From NCBI RefSeq assembly GCF_020622355.1, contig NZ_WHVL01000002.1, forward strand, positions 496,001 through 560,000: a stretch of DNA of 64,000 nucleotides, written 5' to 3'. The DNA is from Vreelandella malpeensis. GTDB taxonomy: Bacteria; Pseudomonadota; Gammaproteobacteria; Pseudomonadales; Halomonadaceae. Positions 14,861 to 26,342 of the stretch are shown in pieces. Every line of letters starts with the position of its first letter. The stretch's first letter is position 1. Position numbers and translations under genes: made by a program. The notes below the pieces were generated by a model. It saw only the letters and a list, made by a program, of their open reading frames with translations, did not search any database and was not told where the DNA came from.

Positions 14861-17800
14861 GCGCTGACCTCCTCATCTCTCGCTTTGAGCCGCTCGGCCA
14901 GGCGGCTAAGGCGCGGTTCGATACGCTTGAGCCGACGCACGCCGGGGTCAATGGCATCGCGGTCGATAAGGTAGCGGTTGTGGAAAAGCAGCAGCACGTC
15001 GGACTCCGGGTTGGGGAAGGCGCCGACGATGTGGATGCGGTTGCTGTCGCAGGCCTCGAACAGTTTTTCGACGTTGTGGTAGGCGAGCGTTCCGATCTCG
15101 TCGATCGGCCAGTGGATGGCGATCTCGGCGCGCCCGCGCAGAAGCCTTGTGAAGGCGAGCAGGAACTTGCACAGAATCAGGTAGGCCATGCCGTGGCTGG
15201 AGGATTCGAGCAGCTGCCGGTCGCTTCTGATGACGAGATCCGTGCCGCCTTCGTTCAAGTGCAGCTCCAGGCGCAGCAGGCTCTCGAAGCTGTAGGGCTG
15301 GTCGTGGCGCAGCAGGTCGGCGACGTCTCCCAGGGCGTCGAGGTAGTCGTCGCTGGGCAGCGGCTGCTGCGAGCTTTTCCACTCCTTGTAGCACTGGGCG
15401 AAGCGCTTGAGCGGCTCCCAGAAGCCCAGCTCGTCGATGGTGGACTGGATGCGCACCTCGGCCTTCTTGATGCCGTCGAGGGCCAGGTCATCCGCCACCT
15501 CGTCGGAAAGGCGCTTGCTCTGGGCGCTGATGCGCCGGTTCAGGTCGCTGAACACGGTGAAGAACTTGTCCAGGTCATCGCTCAGGTTGCGCCCCTGCTG
15601 CACCAGCTGCTGTTGCTGGTCTTCCAGCAGCGTGAGCATGCCAGCCAGAAGCGGCAGCAGCGCCCGGGGTTCGTCCGGGTCATCGAGCCTTTCGCGCTCG
15701 CGCTCGAGGGCATCGACGAAGCCTGCACTGGCACCCTTGACAAGCTGGCCTTCGATCTCCTGGCAGCCCTTGCGCAGCGCGTCACGCTCTGCTTCACGCT
15801 GTTTGAGCGCCTGGCGGGTGCGGGTGATGCGCTCCCGGGCATCCCCCGGCGGCTCGCTCAGTGCCTTGGCATCCGCAGGCAGCGCCAGCTCGTCGAGCTG
15901 GCGGGTCAGCGGCTTGAGTTCGTCGAGCAGCGCGGTCTGCTCATCACAAGTGGTTTTCAGAACGCTCATGTGGCGCTCGTGCTCCGCCTTGGCGGCCTTG
16001 AAGGTCTGGCGCTGCTCCTGGCGCTGGCGCTCGATCTCGCTCACCTCGCGGGTCAGGCGGCTCTCCTGCTCGGTCAGTTCCGGCTTGCGCTGGCCCCAGC
16101 TCACGCGCATGAAATAGCGGTAATGCTCGAGCTCCTCCTGGCGGGCTTGGGTAGTGCGAATGTGGGCCTCGAGCTCGCTGAGGCGCGCCTTGGTCTGCTT
16201 GACGGTGACCGGGTCGACTCCCTGCTCTTCCAGCGCCTGCTCGAAGGCCGCTTCCACCTCGCGGCACTGGCGCTGGTGGTCGGCCTTGAGCACGCCCAGG
16301 GACTTGCGATACTGTTCGAGTCGGCGCTCGAAGCTGGCCTGCTGGTGCTGGGCATCGGCCTCGAGTTCGAGCTGTTCGGCGCGAAGCGCGCCATGCAGCG
16401 CCTCCAGCGCCTCGTCGCGCTCCTCCTTTAGCGCCTGGTGCAGCGCCTGCTGCTCGTCCAGCGCCGCCTGGCGGGCGCGCTGGCGCTCGCGCTGGGCCTC
16501 CACATGGCGGGCCTGGCACTGCCGGAGAGCCTCGGCGGCGTACTCGAGCTCCTCGTCATGACGCTTCACCGCCTGGTGGACCCGGGCGAGCGCCTGCTCG
16601 GCGGCCGCTACCCTCTCGTTCTGGCGCTTTAGCGTCTTCTCGGCGCTGGCGAGTGCGACCTCGGCGCGCAGCACGGCTTCCCCCGCCTCGTCGATGGCGG
16701 CGAGCAGCTCGGCTTCCGCCTGGGCGTAGGGCGGCGCGTCGATCGCCAGGGTATCGAGGGCGATGCCGAACAGGTCGTCGCTGCCGGGCTCGACGCGGGT
16801 GGGTGACAGGTCGCGTCGCTCGAGCAGTGCCGGGGCGATCACCTTGCCCAAGTGCTGCTCCCAGCCTGGGGCGTGGTAGCGCAGAAAGTGACGCAGCGTG
16901 CCCTGGGCCGGGTCGCGCTGGCGCTCGAGCTCGCGGCAGTGCTCCTGGGCGTGCTGCTCTGCCTGGCGCGCTTCGCGGTGGGCCTGATCGACGGCGTCGC
17001 GCTCGCGCTTGAGATCGCTCAGCTCCTGGCGCAGGCTCTCCTGCTGGCTGGCGGCGGCGTTGCGCTCGGCCTGGGCACGGTCGACGCGGCTCTGGGCCAG
17101 GGCGGCTTCCTCGCTTTCTTCGGTGGTGGGGCCGCCGTGGTCGAGTGCTGACTTGAGCACCGCCAGCTGTTCGGCAAAGTGGGTCAGCCGCCCCTGATAC
17201 GTGGTCTCCAGCGCCTGGCGGTCGCGCTGGTAGCGCTCGTCGCGCTGCTGCTTGGCTTCCCAATGGCGTTCGCGCCGGGTGGCCTTTTCATCATTCAGCG
17301 CATCGATCAGCGCCTGGGTCTCTTCGCTCTGCCGGGCCAGGGTGTCGCCCAGCTCGCGCAGGCGCTCCTCCTTCTGCGCCTGGCTCGCCTGCACCATCTC
17401 CTGAAGGTCACGCAGGTGTTGCTTGTACTGCTCGTAGCGTTCGCGGGCCTGGGGAAGTGCGGTGAGCGCCTCTTCAAGGGCCGGCATGTCGGCGGCCTCG
17501 AAGGCCTCGAACTGCTGCTGCAGGTCGTCGAGCTCCCGCTGGGCCTGCTTGAGGGCGCTGTCGGCTTCGCTGAAGCGGTCGTTGAGGGCATCCCGGGCCG
17601 CCTCGAAGCGGTGGCGCTCGATGTCGAAGTCGCGCTGGCGTTCGCTGCGCGTCTGTTCGGCCTCCGCCAGGGTGCGCTCGGCGCGGTGCTGGTCCGCCGC
17701 CAGCTGGGGCTTGAGCTGCCACAGGGCGGTGTCGAGGTGGGCAAGATCGCGCTCGATGCCTTCAAGGCGTGCAAGCGCACGCTGCAGCGGCGCCAGGCGC

Positions 17801-18540
17801 ATCGACTGGCGCATCTGGTCGATCCACTCCCGCGCCTTGGCGCCGCGGATGCGGGTCACCGGCAGCTCCACGCCATCCTCTTCGAAGATCGCGGCCAGCA
17901 TGGTCTTGAGGGTATCCATCTTGCCCTCTTTGGCGTGCACCGCCGAGACCAGCTTCTCGATATGGCGAATGCGGTTCTCCGGCGCCACCAGGCTGTACTG
18001 GGCGGCGAGCTGGCGAAGCTTCAGCGCCTCCTTGCGGTTGCCGTGCAGCGCCATGCCTGGCGTGGGCGTGAAGTCGTTCTGGATCACCGCGCGGTACTCG
18101 GAAGTGGCGGACAGCTTGGCGGAAACGCTAGTGCCGCTGCGCCGCAGGCCGCTCGCCCAGTCGGCGTACTCCCGCGCCTCGATGCCGTTTTCGCCTTCGA
18201 CGAGGTAATCTTCGGGGCGGTAGGGTGCGGCCACGAAGCGGTACTCGACGCCGCCTTCCAGCCTGCGCGTCAAGACCGCCTGGCAGAGGCTGCCGGCTTC
18301 GCGGCGATACTCGTACACCAGGTAGCTGTTGCGGTGCGGCAGGTAGAAGGCATCGAACTTGCGCCGCGTGCGCGGCACCACCTTGTTGGGCAGCTCGCCG
18401 TAGAACACCGGCACCAGGCGTTGCAGCGTGGTCTTGCCCGAGGCGTTGGTGCCGCAGATGTTGGTGTGGCCATCCACACTCAGCTCAACCACGCCGTCCA
18501 GGTGGCCATGAATCATCACGATGCGTAGCAGGTGGGCCAT
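14857..18540 (-). CDS. MksB/JetC-like SMC ATPase
   Basis: The motor of the operon: a 1227-residue SMC-type ATPase. The N-terminal head holds the P-loop GTNASGKTT (residues 30-38) and conserved head sequence ending near residue 260. About residues 290-1000 are long Glu/Arg/Gln-rich coiled coils. The C-terminal head has the signature-like SSHGMAYLI and a Walker B in IHWPIDEIG (acidic pair near 1147). The start MAHLLRIVMIHGHL at 18540 follows AAGGA with a 5-base spacer; an extension to 18618 has no ribosome site. In Wadjet systems this subunit extrudes DNA loops to sense small circular plasmids. It is GC-rich like the host genome, so it may be long resident. Confidence 0.85.
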   Translation of the reverse strand: MAHLLRIVMIHGHLDGVVELSVDGHTNICGTNASGKTTLQRLVPVFYGELPNKVVPRTRRKFDAFYLPHRNSYLVYEYRREAGSLCQAVLTRRLEGGVEYRFVAAPYRPEDYLVEGENGIEAREYADWASGLRRSGTSVSAKLSATSEYRAVIQNDFTPTPGMALHGNRKEALKLRQLAAQYSLVAPENRIRHIEKLVSAVHAKEGKMDTLKTMLAAIFEEDGVELPVTRIRGAKAREWIDQMRQSMRLAPLQRALARLEGIERDLAHLDTALWQLKPQLAADQHRAERTLAEAEQTRSERQRDFDIERHRFEAARDALNDRFSEADSALKQAQRELDDLQQQFEAFEAADMPALEEALTALPQARERYEQYKQHLRDLQEMVQASQAQKEERLRELGDTLARQSEETQALIDALNDEKATRRERHWEAKQQRDERYQRDRQALETTYQGRLTHFAEQLAVLKSALDHGGPTTEESEEAALAQSRVDRAQAERNAAASQQESLRQELSDLKRERDAVDQAHREARQAEQHAQEHCRELERQRDPAQGTLRHFLRYHAPGWEQHLGKVIAPALLERRDLSPTRVEPGSDDLFGIALDTLAIDAPPYAQAEAELLAAIDEAGEAVLRAEVALASAEKTLKRQNERVAAAEQALARVHQAVKRHDEELEYAAEALRQCQARHVEAQRERQRARQAALDEQQALHQALKEERDEALEALHGALRAEQLELEADAQHQQASFERRLEQYRKSLGVLKADHQRQCREVEAAFEQALEEQGVDPVTVKQTKARLSELEAHIRTTQARQEELEHYRYFMRVSWGQRKPELTEQESRLTREVSEIERQRQEQRQTFKAAKAEHERHMSVLKTTCDEQTALLDELKPLTRQLDELALPADAKALSEPPGDARERITRTRQALKQREAERDALRKGCQEIEGQLVKGASAGFVDALERERERLDDPDEPRALLPLLAGMLTLLEDQQQQLVQQGRNLSDDLDKFFTVFSDLNRRISAQSKRLSDEVADDLALDGIKKAEVRIQSTIDELGFWEPLKRFAQCYKEWKSSQQPLPSDDYLDALGDVADLLRHDQPYSFESLLRLELHLNEGGTDLVIRSDRQLLESSSHGMAYLILCKFLLAFTRLLRGRAEIAIHWPIDEIGTLAYHNVEKLFEACDSNRIHIVGAFPNPESDVLLLFHNRYLIDRDAIDPGVRRLKRIEPRLSRLAERLKARDEEVSA

Positions 18541-18730
18541 GCGGGTCCTTGATCGATGAAACTCTGAAAGCGCTATCTTGCCAGACCCGCGCGCCCTCGA
18601 CACCTGCCCCGACGTCATCCATCGCCGCTGCTTTATGTAAGTGAACGACTACTGGATACTAAGGGGACATTTTATCGCCGCTGCGCTTTTCGCGTTGGCC
18701 GACGTGCACCTTCAACCGCAGGAAATCACC

Positions 18731-19840
18731 ATGCCCCGCTACCCCGACCACCTGACCGATGACGGCCCGGCCAACCCCTTTCCAGGTCTCAAGGCGCTGG
18801 AGCGCCGTCTTGACCGCACGCTGCCCCACCAGCTGGGCTCCAACGAGGGGTTGGACATGCCCCACCGGGCGCTGCGTACGCATTTCGGCGATGCGTTCAC
18901 CGAGCAGGTCTACCGCTACGGCGATGCCGAGGCGATGGGGGTTCGCACCCGGTTGAGCGCGCGGCTCAAAGCGCCGCTCGACCACCTGCTGGTGGATGCC
19001 GGGGCAGACAGCCTGATCGCGCTTGCGCTGCGCACCACCTGCGAGACGGGGGATGCGGTCATCGCCACCGCGGGCACCTATCCCACTTTCGGCTACTTCG
19101 CCCGCGGCCAGGGGTGCCGACTGGTGGAGCCCGCCTACCGCGAGGCGCCGGGGGTGCTGGCCCCGGATCTCGAAGCGCTGGCGGCGGCGGCGCACCGCGA
19201 GAACGCTCGCCTCGTGTATCTGGCCAACCCGGACAACCCGAGCGGCCACCTGCACGACGACGATGCGATCCTGACGCTTCGCGAGGCGCTGCCGGACGAT
19301 TGCTGGCTGCTGCTCGACGAAGCCTACGGCGATTTTCGTGACGATGCGGGCAGCGGGTTCGCCGCCCGGGCGCTGCCCGGCGTGATTCGACTGCGCACCC
19401 TCTCCAAGGCGCACGGCATGGCCGGGCTGCGGGTAGGCTACGCGATCGCCGAGCCTGCGGTGCTGGCCATGATGATGAAAGTGCGTATTCACTACGCGGT
19501 ATCGGCGGTGTCGCTGGCCGCCGCCGAGGTGGTGCTCGACGATATGGCCGAGGTCCGTCAGCACGTGGCCGACGTCAAGGCACGCCGCGAGCGCCTCGCC
19601 GAGCACTTTCGCGACCTGGGCGCCGACGTGCTGCCGAGTGCGACCAACTTCGTCGGCCTACGCCTGCCAAGCGCGGAGCTTGCCGCCGACGTGCACCAAG
19701 CGCTGCTGAATGATGGCGTACTGGTCGCGCGACTCGCCCACCCGAAGCTCGCCAACGTGATTCGCATCACCGCCGTGGCGGATGCGCTGGAGCCAGGCCG
19801 CCTGGCGCCGCTGGAGGAGGCAGTCAAAGCGCACGCTTAA
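18731..19840 (+). CDS. PLP-dependent aminotransferase, histidinol-phosphate aminotransferase-like
   Basis: A class I/II fold-type I aminotransferase of 369 residues. The PLP lysine is K226 in LRTLSKAHGMAGLRVGY, and the cofactor-ring aspartate is in LLLDEAYGDF (about residue 196). NPDNPSG matches the HisC-type NPNNPTG motif. HisC-like enzymes act on histidinol phosphate or aromatic amino acids. No his genes are adjacent, so the amino donor and substrate are undefined. ATG 18731 follows AGGAA with a 6-base spacer. It is divergent from the SMC operon. Confidence 0.88.
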   Translation: MPRYPDHLTDDGPANPFPGLKALERRLDRTLPHQLGSNEGLDMPHRALRTHFGDAFTEQVYRYGDAEAMGVRTRLSARLKAPLDHLLVDAGADSLIALALRTTCETGDAVIATAGTYPTFGYFARGQGCRLVEPAYREAPGVLAPDLEALAAAAHRENARLVYLANPDNPSGHLHDDDAILTLREALPDDCWLLLDEAYGDFRDDAGSGFAARALPGVIRLRTLSKAHGMAGLRVGYAIAEPAVLAMMMKVRIHYAVSAVSLAAAEVVLDDMAEVRQHVADVKARRERLAEHFRDLGADVLPSATNFVGLRLPSAELAADVHQALLNDGVLVARLAHPKLANVIRITAVADALEPGRLAPLEEAVKAHA

Positions 19841-19858
19841 CGGGCTTGCCCCGAAATA

Positions 19859-19888
19859 CAAGAACCCAGGCCAAGGCCTGGGTTCTTG
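19859..19888. terminator. Strong hairpin between the aminotransferase and ridA (probable bidirectional terminator)
   Basis: Two 14-base arms (CAAGAACCCAGGCC and its complement) enclose a 2-base loop. The hairpin lies 18 bases after the aminotransferase stop and beyond the end of the convergent ridA gene. No clear T-tract follows on either strand, so termination efficiency is uncertain. Confidence 0.6.
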
Positions 19889-19936
19889 TGACGCAGAGAT
19901 TGGTCGCGTACGCGCGACGAGACCGCGCTGCCAGGC

Positions 19937-20287
19937 TCAGGGCTTGGCGGCGACGACCATGATCTCGACCTTCCACTCGGGCTTGGCGAGCTTGGCCTCG
20001 AGGGCGGCGCGCACCGGCGGATTGTGGCCGTCGAGCCAGGCTTCCCAGGCGACGTTCATCTGATCGAACTCGGCCATGTCGGTCACCCACACCTGGGCGG
20101 AGATCAGGTGCGCCTTCGAAGAGCCGGCCTTTTCCAGCAGCTCGTCGATGCGCGTGAGCACCTGCTCGGTCTGGCCTTTCATGTCGGCGGTGGCGTCTGC
20201 CGGCACCTGACCCGCGAGGTAGACGGTACCGTTGTGGATCGCGATCTGGCTCATGCGGGTGTTGCTTTCGTGGTAGGTCACGCTCAT
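19937..20287 (-). CDS. RidA-family (YjgF/YER057c/UK114) enamine/imine deaminase
   Basis: RidA proteins hydrolyse reactive 2-aminoacrylate and related imines made by PLP enzymes. The 116-residue protein has the family pattern IHNGTVYLAGQVPADA, a helical QTEQVLTRIDELLEKAG segment, VWVTDMAEF and a C-terminal NPPVRAALEAKLAKPEWKVEI. The start at 20287 (MSVTYHES) follows GGAG. The next-door PLP aminotransferase is a plausible source of imines, though they are convergent rather than co-transcribed. Subfamily cannot be fixed; the ring-forming trimeric fold is assumed from family knowledge. Confidence 0.9.
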   Translation of the reverse strand: MSVTYHESNTRMSQIAIHNGTVYLAGQVPADATADMKGQTEQVLTRIDELLEKAGSSKAHLISAQVWVTDMAEFDQMNVAWEAWLDGHNPPVRAALEAKLAKPEWKVEIMVVAAKP

Positions 20288-20414
20288 GGATTGCTCCGGA
20301 CAAGATTGCAGGGATGTGTTTGGCGATAGTACATGAAAAGCCGCCAACGACCATCCTGCGACCACATTGCGACCAACTCGAAAATCGAGCGCCCCGAACC
20401 CGAACGCCAGGCAC

Positions 20415-20441
20415 AAAAAAAGGCGCCTGAGCGCCTTTTTT
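20415..20441 (-). terminator. Terminator of the tRNA-Leu transcript
   Basis: On the minus strand a GGCGC/GCGCC stem is flanked by an A-run and a run of seven T, directly after the tRNA 3' end. A classic Rho-independent terminator. Confidence 0.8.
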
Positions 20442-20450
20442 CTTCAAAGA

Positions 20451-20537
20451 TGGTACCGGTGGCCAGACTCGAACTGGCACGCCTTTTACAGCGGCGGATT
20501 TTGAATCCGCTGCGTCTACCAATTCCGCCACACCGGC
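20451..20537 (-). tRNA. tRNA-Leu (anticodon CAA)
   Basis: The 87-base gene encodes its own CCA end (complement of 20451-20453). The acceptor stem GCCGGTG pairs with CACCGGT, the anticodon stem GCGGA/TCCGC encloses TTCAAAA with anticodon CAA, a long variable arm typical of leucine tRNA follows, and the T loop reads GTTCGAGTC. The discriminator is A. It decodes UUG. Confidence 0.95.
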
Positions 20538-20548
20538 AATGGGTCGGC

Positions 20549-20576
20549 ATTATACGAACATCCCTCGCCAAGTCAA
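20549..20576 (-). promoter_or_regulatory. Promoter of tRNA-Leu
   Basis: On the minus strand TTGACT (complement of 20571-20576) and TATAAT (complement of 20549-20554) are separated by 16 bases. A GC-rich discriminator (GCCGACC) follows, a feature of stringently controlled stable-RNA promoters. Confidence 0.8.
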
Positions 20577-20649
20577 TGCATCGCCTGACTTTATGGCGCG
20601 AAAGCGCTATCCTAGGCCGCCTGTTTGACCACTGAAAAGAGCTTCCCCC

Positions 20650-22852
<2,203 letters not shown>

Positions 22853-22919
22853 TCGTCACGCGCCTTGGCGCGTGGCTCGACCCCTTACCCATTAACTGCG
22901 TCAACCAGGAGTTCGCTCG

Positions 22920-23246
22920 ATGCTGGATTTCTTCATCTCACCGGCCCACGCCCAGGAAGCGGCCGCCGGCGGGGGCATTGCCCAAATCGTCATGCTGGTC
23001 GGTTTCGTACTGATCTTCTACTTCCTGCTGTGGCGCCCGCAGGCCAAGCGCGCCAAGCAGCACAAGCAGCTGGTGACGAGCCTCGACAAGGGCGATGAAG
23101 TCGTCATCGGCGGCGGTCTGGTCGGTCGCGTCACAAAAGTCTCCGACGAGTTCCTGACCCTGGAAGTCTCCGAAGGCACCGAAGTGAACGTGCAGAAGAA
23201 CGCCGTGGCCGCGGTACTGCCCAAGGGTACCATCAAGTCCATCTGA
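22920..23246 (+). CDS. yajC: Sec translocon accessory subunit YajC
   Basis: YajC is a small inner-membrane protein that associates with SecDF. The 108-residue protein has one membrane span (IVMLVGFVLIFYFLLW, about residues 22-37), the conserved RPQAKRAKQHKQLV, and a cytoplasmic beta-rich tail (GDEVVIGGGLVGRV, VQKNAVAAVLPKGT). ATG 22920 follows AGGAG. It is followed by secD in the conserved order. Confidence 0.95.
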   Translation: MLDFFISPAHAQEAAAGGGIAQIVMLVGFVLIFYFLLWRPQAKRAKQHKQLVTSLDKGDEVVIGGGLVGRVTKVSDEFLTLEVSEGTEVNVQKNAVAAVLPKGTIKSI

Positions 23247-23371
23247 TCTTTGCGCTCCCCTGCCGCAGTGCCCGCCACCCGGCATGGGCGCGATGGTAAA
23301 CGATGGTCAACGTTGCCGTACGCGATCACTCGCGTACGGCAATTCCGTATGTCATTGAAGGCAGGGCTTAC

Positions 23372-25225
23372 ATGCTCAACCGTTACCCCCTGTGGAAGTA
23401 CCTTTTGATACTGGTCGTGTTGCTGTTCGGCCTTATCTACTCGCTTCCCAACCTATTTCCCGCCGACCCCGCCATCCAGGTAAGCAGCGCCCAGGGCGAT
23501 GCCCTCGACGAGCGCGAGGTCTCCCGCGTCCAGCAGGCGCTGGCCGATAACGGCATCGAGGTGAAAGGGGCCGATCTCGAGAACGGCCTGTGGCTGATTC
23601 GCCTGGAAAACAACGACGACCAGCTCAATGCGCGCGACATCGCCGCCGAGACGCTGGGCCCGGATGCCACCGTAGCCTTGAACTTGGCCGACGCCACCCC
23701 GGGCTGGCTGCAGGCGTTCTCCGCCTCACCGATGACGCTGGGCCTCGACCTTCGCGGCGGCGTGCACTTTCTGCTCGAAGTGGACATGGACGCCGCCATC
23801 ACCCAGCGCCTGGAAGTCAACGCCAGCGCCATGCGCGAGCTTCTGCGCGGCGAGCGCATCCGCTATCGCAACACCGAGATCGACGGCCAGACCCTCTCCA
23901 TCGACTTCGCCAACAGCGAAGATCGAGACGCGGCGCGCCGCCTGATCAGCCGCGACTTTCCGGACTTCGATTACCAGAGCAGCGGCGGCGGACGCAGTGC
24001 GTCCCTGGACATGACGCTGAGCGACCAGATCGTCAGCGAGATTCAGGACTACGCGGTCAACCAGAACTTGACCACGCTGCGCAACCGGGTCAACGAGCTG
24101 GGCGTGGCCGAGCCCATGGTACAGCGCCAGGGCCCGAGCCAGATCGTGGTCGAGCTGCCCGGCATCCAGGACACCGTGGCCGCCAAGCGTATCGTCGGCG
24201 CCACCGCGAACCTGGAGTTCCGCCTGGAAGCCCGCGGCGACACGCCGGATCAGGAAACCGAAAGCTTCGCGTTTCGTAACGGCAGCGGCCGCAGTGCCGA
24301 CCTGATGCGCGACGTGATCATCACCGGCGACAGCGTCTCGAGCGCGAGCAACAGTTTCGACGAGAACGGTCGCCCTCAGGTCAATATCAACCTCGACGGC
24401 ACCGGCGGCACGCTGATGAACCGTGCCACGCGCACCAACATCGGGCGCAACATGGCGGTGCTGTTCATCGAGCACAAGAGCGAAGACACGGTGGTCACCG
24501 ACCCGGAGACCGGCGAAGAGACCATCGTGCGCGAGCCCTATACCGAGCGCGGCCTGATCAGCCTGGCCACCATCCAGAGCGCGCTGGGCAACAGCTTCCG
24601 CATCACCGGGCTGGACTCGCCCACCGAGGCCGCCGAGCTCGCCCTGCTGCTGCGCTCGGGCTCGCTCGCCGCGCCCATCTACTTCGTGCAGGAGCGTACC
24701 ATCGGCCCGAGCCTGGGCGCTGAAAACATTCAAAGAGGCCTGCTGTCGGTCCAGATCGGCCTGCTGCTCGTCGTACTGTTCATGCTTGCTCGCTACAAGG
24801 TGTTCGGCATCTTCGCCAACATCGCGCTGGGGCTCAACCTGACGCTGCTGGTCGCGGTGATGTCGATGCTGGGGGCGACCCTCACGCTTCCGGGTATCGC
24901 GGGTATCGTCTTGACCCTGGGTATGGCGGTGGACGCCAACGTGTTGATCTTCGAGCGCATACGCGAGGAATTACGCAACGGGCTGTCGATCCAGCAGGCG
25001 CTCCACGCCGGCTACGAGCGCGCCTTCACCTCGATCGTCGATGCCAACATTACCACGCTTCTGGTGGCGGTGATTCTGTTCTCGATCGGTAGTGGTCCGG
25101 TGAAGGGGTTCGCCGTGACGCTGTCGATCGGCATCCTGACATCGATGTTCACCGCGCTGATGGTCACGCGCGCCATGGTCAATCTGACCTACGGCAGACG
25201 CCCCGCCAAGAAGCTATGGATCTAA
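23372..25225 (+). CDS. secD: Protein translocase subunit SecD
   Basis: SecD with SecF drives late steps of protein export using the proton gradient. The 617-residue protein starts MLNRYPLWKYLLILVV with the first membrane span. A large periplasmic region follows, with the D1 motif GLDLRGGVHFLLEVD. The C-terminal block (from about 450) has five spans, with GIVLTLGMAVDANVLIFERIREE. The start at 23372 matches the SecD N-terminus better than the earlier in-frame codon at 23303, which would add 23 non-conserved residues. Confidence 0.96.
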   Translation: MLNRYPLWKYLLILVVLLFGLIYSLPNLFPADPAIQVSSAQGDALDEREVSRVQQALADNGIEVKGADLENGLWLIRLENNDDQLNARDIAAETLGPDATVALNLADATPGWLQAFSASPMTLGLDLRGGVHFLLEVDMDAAITQRLEVNASAMRELLRGERIRYRNTEIDGQTLSIDFANSEDRDAARRLISRDFPDFDYQSSGGGRSASLDMTLSDQIVSEIQDYAVNQNLTTLRNRVNELGVAEPMVQRQGPSQIVVELPGIQDTVAAKRIVGATANLEFRLEARGDTPDQETESFAFRNGSGRSADLMRDVIITGDSVSSASNSFDENGRPQVNINLDGTGGTLMNRATRTNIGRNMAVLFIEHKSEDTVVTDPETGEETIVREPYTERGLISLATIQSALGNSFRITGLDSPTEAAELALLLRSGSLAAPIYFVQERTIGPSLGAENIQRGLLSVQIGLLLVVLFMLARYKVFGIFANIALGLNLTLLVAVMSMLGATLTLPGIAGIVLTLGMAVDANVLIFERIREELRNGLSIQQALHAGYERAFTSIVDANITTLLVAVILFSIGSGPVKGFAVTLSIGILTSMFTALMVTRAMVNLTYGRRPAKKLWI

Positions 25226-25274
25226 TCGATATGTCCAGGAACCTTGCGTTTCGCCCCGACTTTAAGAGGTGGTC

Positions 25275-26201
25275 ATGAAACCCCTAACACACCTACAGAT
25301 TGATTTTATGGGACGACGCAATATTGCGTTCATGGTCTCAGCCCTGCTGGTCGTTGTATCGATTGGTGCGCTTTTGTTCCAGCAGCTCAACCTCGGCCTG
25401 GACTTTACCGGCGGCACACTGATCGAAGTGCGCTATGGAGCAGCGCCATCCCTCGACAGCATCCGCCAGTTGCTTGAAAGCAATGGCTTTCAGGACGTCT
25501 CGGTACAGACCTTCGGCGCCTCCACCGAGGTATTGATTCGCCTCCAACAGGCTTTCGATCCCGAAGTCGGTAATGAAGTGGTCAACCTGCTGAGTTCCAA
25601 TGGCGATAGCGTAAGTTTGGTTCGCGCTGAGTTTGTTGGCTCTCAGGTCGGTGACCAACTCCGCGATCAAAGCGGTCTGGGCATGCTGGTCGCACTCGGC
25701 GTGATCATGGTTTACGTTGCCTTGCGCTTTCAGTACAAGTTTGCGGTCGGTGCCGTTATTGCACAGCTTCACGATGTCGTCATTGTGCTAGGCGTCTTCG
25801 CCCTGTTTCGACTTGAGTTCGATCTCACGGTACTAGCAGCCATCTTGGCGGTCATCGGCTATTCGTTGAACGATACCATCATCGTTTATGACCGTATCCG
25901 TGAAATGATTCGCGGTTCACGCATCGATGACATGCCTATGATCTTCAACGAGGCAATCAACGCCACTCTTTCCCGGACCCTGGCCACTTCCGGCACCACG
26001 ATGCTGGTGCTGGTGGCGCTCTTGATCCTCGGCGGCGACATGATCCAGAATTTCGCCATCGCGCTCTTGATCGGTATCGGTGTGGGTACCTTCTCGTCGA
26101 TCTACATCTCCGGGGCGCTGCTGATTCCGCTCAAGCTCACCCGAGAAGACCTGATCCCGACCAAGAAAGCGGCCGACGAAGAAGAGGAAGAGCTGCCCTA
26201 G
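25275..26201 (+). CDS. secF: Protein translocase subunit SecF
   Basis: SecF pairs with SecD. The 308-residue protein has an N-terminal span (IAFMVSALLVVVSIGALLF), LGLDFTGGTLIEVRY, a periplasmic domain, and five C-terminal spans with VIGYSLNDTIIVYDRIRE and TSGTTMLVLVALLILGG. AAGAGG lies 5 bases before ATG 25275; a GTG at 25269 is less likely. Codon use at the start is less GC-rich than in secD. A hairpin terminator follows. Normally suhB would come next, but here a catabolic gene block intervenes. Confidence 0.96.
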   Translation: MKPLTHLQIDFMGRRNIAFMVSALLVVVSIGALLFQQLNLGLDFTGGTLIEVRYGAAPSLDSIRQLLESNGFQDVSVQTFGASTEVLIRLQQAFDPEVGNEVVNLLSSNGDSVSLVRAEFVGSQVGDQLRDQSGLGMLVALGVIMVYVALRFQYKFAVGAVIAQLHDVVIVLGVFALFRLEFDLTVLAAILAVIGYSLNDTIIVYDRIREMIRGSRIDDMPMIFNEAINATLSRTLATSGTTMLVLVALLILGGDMIQNFAIALLIGIGVGTFSSIYISGALLIPLKLTREDLIPTKKAADEEEEELP

Positions 26202-26235
26202 GCGCTTTTCACGGCCAACATCTTGGCTTGAAACG

Positions 26236-26278
26236 ACACCCCGGAAGAAGACGTCAAGTCCGCTTCCGGGGTGTTTTC
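26236..26278 (+). terminator. Rho-independent terminator of the sec operon
   Basis: Arms ACACCCCGGAAG (26236-26247) and CTTCCGGGGTGT (26263-26274) form a 12-base stem followed by TTTC, 34 bases after the secF stop. Confidence 0.75.
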
Positions 26279-26342
26279 ATTGGTGGGAAGACAGGAGTGC
26301 AACTGAGCAACAGACAGGGGGCGATAGACAGGGGCCCCAGTG

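Noticed and set aside
14839..16431. A 530-codon open frame on the plus strand antisense to the SMC gene, and many similar long frames elsewhere
   Set aside because: High GC and skewed codon use open long mirror frames opposite real genes. The translation is low-complexity Leu/Ala/Gln/Arg with no domain and no ribosome site.
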